A DNA stretch of 64,000 nucleotides from Mycobacterium conspicuum (GTDB taxonomy: Bacteria; Actinomycetota; Actinomycetes; Mycobacteriales; Mycobacteriaceae). Below, in pieces: positions 59,558 to 64,000 of this stretch. The stretch is from contig NZ_AP022613.1 of assembly GCF_010730195.1 (NCBI RefSeq), positions 1,364,001 through 1,428,000 on the forward strand, read 5' to 3'. The notes under the pieces were generated by a model. That model made no database searches. It saw nothing but the letters and a program-made list of their open reading frames with translations, and had not been told where the DNA came from. Position 1 is the first letter of the stretch. Each line of letters begins with the position of its first letter. A program made the position numbers and the translations under genes.

Positions 59558-60319
59558 GTGGTGAGAATACCTCGACCTCCAAGGCCGCCCCGGCCACCGC
59601 ACCCGAGCATCAAGCCCGGGAAGAAGGTCGACGCGCGCAGCGAACGCTGGCGCGAACATCGCAAGAAGGTGCGCAGCGAAATCGTCGACGCGGCGTTCCG
59701 CGCCATCGACCGCCAGGGCCCCGAGCTGAGTGTGCGGGAAATCGCAGAAGAGGCCGGCACCGCAAAACCGAAGATTTACCGGCACTTCCACGACAAGTCG
59801 GACCTGTTCCAGGCGATCGGCGAGCGGCTGCGCGACATGTTGTGGGCCGCGATCTTCCCGTCGATCAACCTCGCCACCGACTCGGCCCGCGAGATCATCC
59901 GGCGCAGCGTCGAGGAGTACGTCATCCTCGTCGACAAGCATCCCAACGTGCTGCGCGTGTTCATCTCGGCGCGCTCAGGGGCCACCACCGAGTCCACCGT
60001 GCGCACCCTCAACGAGGGCCGTCAGATCACGCTGACCATCGCCGACATGTTCGACAACGAGCTCAAGGACATGGAACTGGACCATGCGGCGCTGGAGTTG
60101 GCCGCACACGCGGCTTTCGGGGTGGCCGCTTCGTCGACCGAGTGGTGGCTCGGCGCGGAGCCCGACAGTCCGCGCCGGATGCCGCGCGAGCAGTTCGTCG
60201 CTCATTTGAGCACCATCATGATGGGGGTCATCGTCGGCACCGCCGAGGCGCTGGGCATCGCGGTGGACCCCGACCAGCCGATCCACAGCGCGGTGCGCAG
60301 CAACCCCGCCGCCAGCTGA
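59558..60319 (+). CDS. TetR-family transcriptional regulator
   Basis: A 253-residue TetR, counterpart of M. tuberculosis Rv3050c. A Pro/Arg-rich tail at the N-terminus (about 35 residues) precedes the helix-turn-helix with VREIAEEAGTAKPKIYRHFHDK. The GTG at 59558 has AAGGTG six bases before it; a GTG one codon later is also possible. It lies directly upstream of a monooxygenase, with inverted repeats between, and presumably controls it. Confidence 0.88.
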   Translation: MVRIPRPPRPPRPPHPSIKPGKKVDARSERWREHRKKVRSEIVDAAFRAIDRQGPELSVREIAEEAGTAKPKIYRHFHDKSDLFQAIGERLRDMLWAAIFPSINLATDSAREIIRRSVEEYVILVDKHPNVLRVFISARSGATTESTVRTLNEGRQITLTIADMFDNELKDMELDHAALELAAHAAFGVAASSTEWWLGAEPDSPRRMPREQFVAHLSTIMMGVIVGTAEALGIAVDPDQPIHSAVRSNPAAS

Positions 60320-60372
60320 GACTCAGGCGACGTTGACATCGTCTCGGCGGTCGTCAAGACTCGATGTAACCG

Positions 60373-60392
60373 ATACCCTGGGTACTGGGTAT
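60373..60392. promoter_or_regulatory. Inverted repeats upstream of the monooxygenase
   Basis: ATACCC and GGGTAT with 8 bases between, followed by the palindrome GGTATACC at 60399-60406. They lie 35-68 bases before the monooxygenase start, and are probable operator sites for the TetR just upstream. The bases 60320-60372 show nothing else. Confidence 0.55.
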
Positions 60393-60440
60393 TTAGCCGG
60401 TATACCGCGATGCACACGCCGATAGAAAGACCAATCGACC

Positions 60441-61982
60441 ATGACCGACGTCGTGACAGAAGAAGCTTCTCGGACGCAAGCCGACAAGCGACCGGTGCAC
60501 ACCCGCGCCGTCATCATCGGGACCGGATTCTCCGGCCTGGGAATGGCCATCGCCTTGCAGAAGCAAGGCGTGGACTTCGTCATCCTGGAGAAGGCCGACG
60601 ACGTCGGCGGCACCTGGCGCGACAACAGCTACCCCGGCTGCGCGTGCGACATCCCGTCGCACCTGTACTCGTTTTCCTTCGAGCCGAAGCCGGACTGGAG
60701 GCATTTGTTCTCGTATCAGCCGGAGATCTGGGACTACCTGAAGCGGGTCACCGAGAAGTACGGGCTGCGCCGCCACATCGAGTTCAATTCCAAGGTTGAC
60801 CGCGGCTATTGGGACGACGACGAGTACCGCTGGCACGTGTTCACCACCGACGGGCGCGAATACGTTGCTCAGTTCCTGGTCTCCGGCGCCGGCGCGTTGC
60901 ACGTGCCATCGTTCCCCGACATCGAGGGCCGCGACGAATTCGGCGGTGCCGCTTTCCATTCCGCGGAATGGGACCACAGCGTCGATCTGACCGGCAAGCG
61001 GGTGGCGGTGATCGGAACCGGTGCCAGCGCCATCCAGATCGTGCCCGAGATCGTGGGACAGGTCGCGCAGCTACAGCTGTACCAGCGCACCCCGGCGTGG
61101 GTCCTGCCGCGGACCAACAATGCGATCCCCGGCTGGCTCCGCAACGTCTTCGCCAGTGTGCCCGGTACCCGGGCACTACTCCGCTTGGGCATCTACTGGA
61201 CCCAGGAAGCCCTCGGCATGGCGATGATGGACCATCAGGGACTGCTCACGCTTGGTGAGAGGGCGGGCAAGTGGAACATTCGCCGTCAGGTCCATGATCG
61301 TGCCCTGCGCCGCAAGCTCACACCCAACTATCGGTTGGGTTGCAAGCGAGTACTGTTCTCCAACAACTACTACCGCTCGATCGCGGATCCCAAGACCGAA
61401 CTGATCACCGACGGCATCACCCGCATCACGCGCGACGGCATCGTCACCGCCGACGGCACCGAACACCAGGTGGACGTGATCGTGTACGCCACCGGCTTTC
61501 ACGTCACCGACTCCTACACCTACGTCCAGATCAAGGGGCAGCACGGTGAGGACCTGGTGGACCGGTGGAACCGCGAGGGCATCGGCGCGCACCGCGGCAT
61601 CACCGTCGCCAACATGCCCAACCTGTTTTTCCTGCTGGGGCCCAACACCGGGCTGGGCCACAACTCGGTGGTGTTCATGATCGAATCCCAGATTCGCTAC
61701 GTCGCCGACGCCATCAAGAACTGCGACAAGTTGGGAGCCCAGGCACTGGCACCGACGCGGGCCGCGCAGGACCGCTTCAACGACGAGCTGCAGGAGAAGC
61801 TGAAGCGCTCGGTGTGGAACACCGGCGGTTGCGCCAGTTGGTATCTCGACGAGCACGGCAAGAACACCGTGCTCTGGGGTGGCTACACCTGGCAGTACTG
61901 GCGCGCCACCCGTGCGATCAAACCCGAGGAATACGAGTTCCTAGGGGTGGGCAAGCGCCGTCCGGCGGCTAGCGCGAACTGA
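60441..61982 (+). CDS. Flavin-dependent Baeyer-Villiger-type monooxygenase
   Basis: A 513-residue flavoprotein, counterpart of M. tuberculosis Rv3049c. The FAD Rossmann motif is GTGFSGLG (27-34), the NADP motif GTGASAIQ, and FGGAAFHSAEWD is the Baeyer-Villiger fingerprint FxGxxxHxxxW(P/D). ATGFHVTD completes the second FAD contact. It inserts oxygen next to a ketone, giving an ester or lactone. In M. tuberculosis Rv3049c is known to belong to a set of such enzymes that can activate thioamide drugs (EtaA-like). It follows its TetR. Confidence 0.9.
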   Translation: MTDVVTEEASRTQADKRPVHTRAVIIGTGFSGLGMAIALQKQGVDFVILEKADDVGGTWRDNSYPGCACDIPSHLYSFSFEPKPDWRHLFSYQPEIWDYLKRVTEKYGLRRHIEFNSKVDRGYWDDDEYRWHVFTTDGREYVAQFLVSGAGALHVPSFPDIEGRDEFGGAAFHSAEWDHSVDLTGKRVAVIGTGASAIQIVPEIVGQVAQLQLYQRTPAWVLPRTNNAIPGWLRNVFASVPGTRALLRLGIYWTQEALGMAMMDHQGLLTLGERAGKWNIRRQVHDRALRRKLTPNYRLGCKRVLFSNNYYRSIADPKTELITDGITRITRDGIVTADGTEHQVDVIVYATGFHVTDSYTYVQIKGQHGEDLVDRWNREGIGAHRGITVANMPNLFFLLGPNTGLGHNSVVFMIESQIRYVADAIKNCDKLGAQALAPTRAAQDRFNDELQEKLKRSVWNTGGCASWYLDEHGKNTVLWGGYTWQYWRATRAIKPEEYEFLGVGKRRPAASAN

Positions 61983-62844
61983 CCGCGGCGTCTCGCGTCG
62001 AGCGCTTGGCGTAGCGGGACCGCAAGTCCGCCAGGATGATTCGATCGAGAACCCGGTCGGGCACTACCTGCGCCACCCGCAGCAGGATCGCGGCGTCGCG
62101 CCCGATGGTGTAGCGCGTGCGCGGACGAGACGAGGTCGCCGCCCTGGCGATCACCTTGGCGGCATGTTCGGCGGAGACGCCGGTTTCGGTAAACGACTCG
62201 GCTTGCGCAGCAACGGCTTCCGCGAGGTCCCCGTACCGGTCCAGCTGGCCGGCCGTCATCGCGGCCTTCAATCGATCGGCGGTGGCCAGCCCCCGCTCGA
62301 CCATCTGGGTCTTGACCGCCCCGGGTTCGACGACGACAACCTTGATGCCGAACTTCGCGACCTCGCGTCGCAGCGCATCGCTGAACGCTTCGAGGGCGAA
62401 CTTCGACCCCGCGTAGGCGCCGTAAGTCGGCAAGACCACCTTGCCGCCGACGGAACTGATGTTCACGACGGTGCCCGCACTGCTCAGCAGGGCCGGCAAC
62501 AACGCCTGGGTCATCGCGATGTGGCCGAACAGATTCACCTCGAACTGCTGGCGCCACTCGGGAAGCGGCAGCGTTTCGATCGGCGCATTGATCGCGATGC
62601 CGGCGTTGTTGATCAGCGCGCGAAGGGGACGGGAGTCGTTGGCGACCCGCTCGGCAATCGCGGCGATGTCCGAGTCGACGGTGATGTCGAGGGTGCACGG
62701 TTCGATTCCCTCGGCTGCCAAGGCGTCGGCGTCGGCCTCGCGGCGAACCCCAGCGAGAACATGAAATCCCTTGCGGGCCAGTTCTTTAGCGGTGGCGGCG
62801 CCCATCCCGGTGGAAGCGCCGGTGACGACGATCAGCTCATTCAT
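61969..62844 (-). CDS. Short-chain dehydrogenase/reductase
   Basis: A 291-residue SDR with TGASTGMG in the cofactor loop, NNAGIAI and the active site YAGSKFALE. The C-terminal extension of about 40 residues after RYTIGRDA is typical of the SDR family that includes retinol and sterol dehydrogenases. It overlaps the monooxygenase stop by 14 bases (convergent) and is divergent from a TetR. In M. tuberculosis nrdF2 follows the monooxygenase instead, so this gene and its TetR are an insertion relative to that order. Confidence 0.88.
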   Translation of the reverse strand: MNELIVVTGASTGMGAATAKELARKGFHVLAGVRREADADALAAEGIEPCTLDITVDSDIAAIAERVANDSRPLRALINNAGIAINAPIETLPLPEWRQQFEVNLFGHIAMTQALLPALLSSAGTVVNISSVGGKVVLPTYGAYAGSKFALEAFSDALRREVAKFGIKVVVVEPGAVKTQMVERGLATADRLKAAMTAGQLDRYGDLAEAVAAQAESFTETGVSAEHAAKVIARAATSSRPRTRYTIGRDAAILLRVAQVVPDRVLDRIILADLRSRYAKRSTRDAAVSSR

Positions 62845-62893
62845 GACGGTCTCCGAATTTAAGTTGACAGCGTCATCTCAAACTAGATAGTTG

Positions 62894-62910
62894 AGTTGAC
62901 GTTGTCAACT
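62894..62910. promoter_or_regulatory. Inverted repeat between SDR and TetR
   Basis: AGTTGAC-GTT-GTCAACT, 24 bases before the TetR start and 50 bases before the SDR start. A further AAGTTGACA is present at about 62861. It is the probable operator of the divergent TetR. The TTGAC half-site resembles those at 5472 and 49246 with a one-base difference. Confidence 0.6.
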
Positions 62911-62934
62911 TAACTATCGGCTTATGCTCTGGCG

Positions 62935-63519
62935 GTGGCGACTCGATCGGAAAGTGCTGCGGCAACGCGCCAGTCGTTGCTGGACAGCGCGAGCGCGCTA
63001 CTCGACCTCGGCGGGGTCGAGGCGGTGACCTTGCGTGAGGTCGGTGCCCGCAGCGGGGTGTCGCGGTCGGCGGCGTATCGCCACTTCGCCGACAAGGAAT
63101 CGTTGCTCGCCGTCGTGGCCACCAATGCGTTAAGCGAACTGGGTGATGCGCTCGAGGTGCTGGTCAACAGCGGCGACCCGCCCAAGGAGTCCTTGCGTAG
63201 CGCCCTGCTGTCGTTGATCGACATGGGCCGCACCCGGCCACACCTGTACCGGCTAATGTTCACCCCGCCGGCCGGCGATCCGACCGCGGCGAGGCAGGCG
63301 GCCGAGCGCACGCAGGCGCTGTTTTTGGATTTGGTGGGCCGCATCACCGGCCCGGGTCGGGCGAGTCGCTATGGGGCGCTCCTGTTGACCAGCGCCCACG
63401 GCATCACGGGCCTGGACTTGAGCGGTCACATGGATCTGGACAAGTGGCACACCAACGCCGAGGAACTCGTCGACACGCTGATCTCCGTGCTGCCGACACG
63501 GGGCACCAGTTACCGATAG
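62935..63519 (+). CDS. TetR-family transcriptional regulator
   Basis: A 194-residue TetR. The DNA-binding part reads SLLDSASALLDLGGVEAVTL, then a recognition helix with SGVSRSAAYRHFADKESLL. The GTG start is the first in frame. It is divergent from the SDR and likely controls it. The 128 bases after it (63520-63647) contain only a 35-codon open frame with no support. Confidence 0.88.
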   Translation: MATRSESAAATRQSLLDSASALLDLGGVEAVTLREVGARSGVSRSAAYRHFADKESLLAVVATNALSELGDALEVLVNSGDPPKESLRSALLSLIDMGRTRPHLYRLMFTPPAGDPTAARQAAERTQALFLDLVGRITGPGRASRYGALLLTSAHGITGLDLSGHMDLDKWHTNAEELVDTLISVLPTRGTSYR

Positions 63520-63647
63520 GTGGGATCCTTTGGTGCATGGGTAGGAACACGTGCTTCAGCCTTGACCATTGCAAGGCCTTCATCGAGGGCGAGGTTGCGT
63601 CATACTCCCACCAGCGAATGGAAGTGGATCGGCACCTTGACTGACGT

Positions 63648-64000
63648 TTAAGAGACCCGCGCGTTGAGGTGCTTGAGTGCGGCCTCGGCGCCGTTCCAGC
63701 CGGGGATGCCGGTCACGCCGGGGCCGGGGTGGGTGCACTGCCCGCACAGGTAGAGCCCGTCGAGCGGGGTGGCGAATTTGTCCTCGCCCTCGACGACGCG
63801 GCCGGTCCACAGTTGGTTGGGTTGCAGCAGGCCGTGTGAGTAGTCGCCGGCGTGCGCGCTGAACGTGCTGCCGAAGTAGCGGTTGGAGAACACGACGCGG
63901 TTGGTGACGGAGTCGGCGAAGCCGGGTGCGTACTTGTCGAAGATCTGCACGCAGGTGTCGGCGTATTGCTCTTTCCAGCTTCGGTTTTCGTCGGCGTCCA
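63648..64000 (-). CDS. FAD-dependent oxidoreductase, phytoene-desaturase-like (5' end outside window)
   Basis: Only the last 117 codons are inside the window. LDGLYLCGQCTHPGPGVTGIPGWNGA is the C-terminal FAD-binding motif of carotenoid/phytoene-desaturase-like oxidoreductases, quoted in part as YLCGQCTHPGPGV. FGSTFSAHAGDYSHGLLQPNQ also fits that group. Members dehydrogenate polyisoprenoids or related lipids; M. tuberculosis has several of unknown role. The N-terminus with the Rossmann motif lies beyond 64000. Confidence 0.85.
   Translation of the reverse strand, partial: DADENRSWKEQYADTCVQIFDKYAPGFADSVTNRVVFSNRYFGSTFSAHAGDYSHGLLQPNQLWTGRVVEGEDKFATPLDGLYLCGQCTHPGPGVTGIPGWNGAEAALKHLNARVS

Noticed and set aside
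63538..63644. 35-codon open frame after the last TetR
   Set aside because: No ribosome site, no hydrophobic or known pattern, and no overlap or spacing to a neighbour that would support it.
1..64000. CRISPR arrays, tRNA, rRNA and insertion sequences
   Set aside because: No regularly spaced repeats, no recognisable cloverleaf or rRNA segment and no transposase or terminal repeats were seen on reading; weak tRNA-like folds cannot be excluded without a covariance search.

Overview
The window is high-GC chromosomal DNA from a mycobacterium, most likely a slow-growing non-tuberculous species. The evidence is GTG and TTG starts, the typical 4-base GTGA stop/start overlaps, and gene families such as PapA acyltransferase, MspA porin, FadE, CYP136 and LigB. 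In addition, the block from about 35.6 to 62 kb keeps, in inverted orientation, the gene order I remember for M. tuberculosis Rv3063 to Rv3049c: cstA, ligB, fadE22, double GntR, cyp136, TetR, SDR, dinP, TetR, FMN reductase, nrdH, nrdI, nrdE, TetR, monooxygenase. Species-specific genes are inserted into that backbone. No rRNA, tRNA, IS element or CRISPR array was recognised.

Layout. 1-3.6 kb: lipid acyl-transfer genes (a condensation-domain protein cut by the window edge, a PapA-type protein, an alpha/beta hydrolase). 3.9-11.2 kb: an oxidative catabolic cassette (CMD-domain protein, SDRs, aldehyde dehydrogenase, 6PGDH-like dehydrogenase, P450) framed by two TetR regulators. 11.2-17.4 kb: a bacteriophytochrome fused to a SpoIIE-type phosphatase, a protein that looks like a nuclease accessory region without its nuclease, a CitE-like lyase with an SDR, and small hypotheticals. 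17.5-27.3 kb: glycogen phosphorylase, an epimerase, a secreted C39-like protease, hydrolases, a DoxX protein, an SDR/phosphotransferase pair and an MspA-type porin. 27.4-30.7 kb: an acyl-CoA operon (enoyl-CoA hydratase, CaiB/racemase, acyl-CoA dehydrogenase). 30.8-35.5 kb: a tightly packed stress-type operon (two small proteins, Hsp70-like, nitroreductase, PPK2, SDR, DUF1918). 35.6-49.2 kb: cstA, ligB, an acyl-CoA/thiolase group with its double GntR regulator, an anti-sigma-like ATPase, a catalytic-domain-free LeuA regulatory protein behind a leader-peptide attenuator, and cyp136. 49.3-53 kb: TetR, SDR, DNA polymerase IV, TetR, FMN reductase. 53-57.7 kb: the class Ib ribonucleotide reductase genes nrdH, nrdI and nrdE, with nrdE interrupted by a 409-residue intein. 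57.7-64 kb: a PD-(D/E)XK-like protein of foreign appearance, TetR, a Baeyer-Villiger-type monooxygenase, an SDR with its TetR, and the end of a phytoene-desaturase-like oxidoreductase.

The most unusual points are the intein at the active-site cysteine of NrdE, the uncharacterised 583-residue PD-(D/E)XK-like protein placed just after it, the stand-alone LeuA regulatory domain with a readable Leu/Val leader peptide and competing hairpins, and the phytochrome-phosphatase in a genus whose known heme-degrading enzyme does not make biliverdin. Family names and M. tuberculosis comparisons are from memory; no database search was run.
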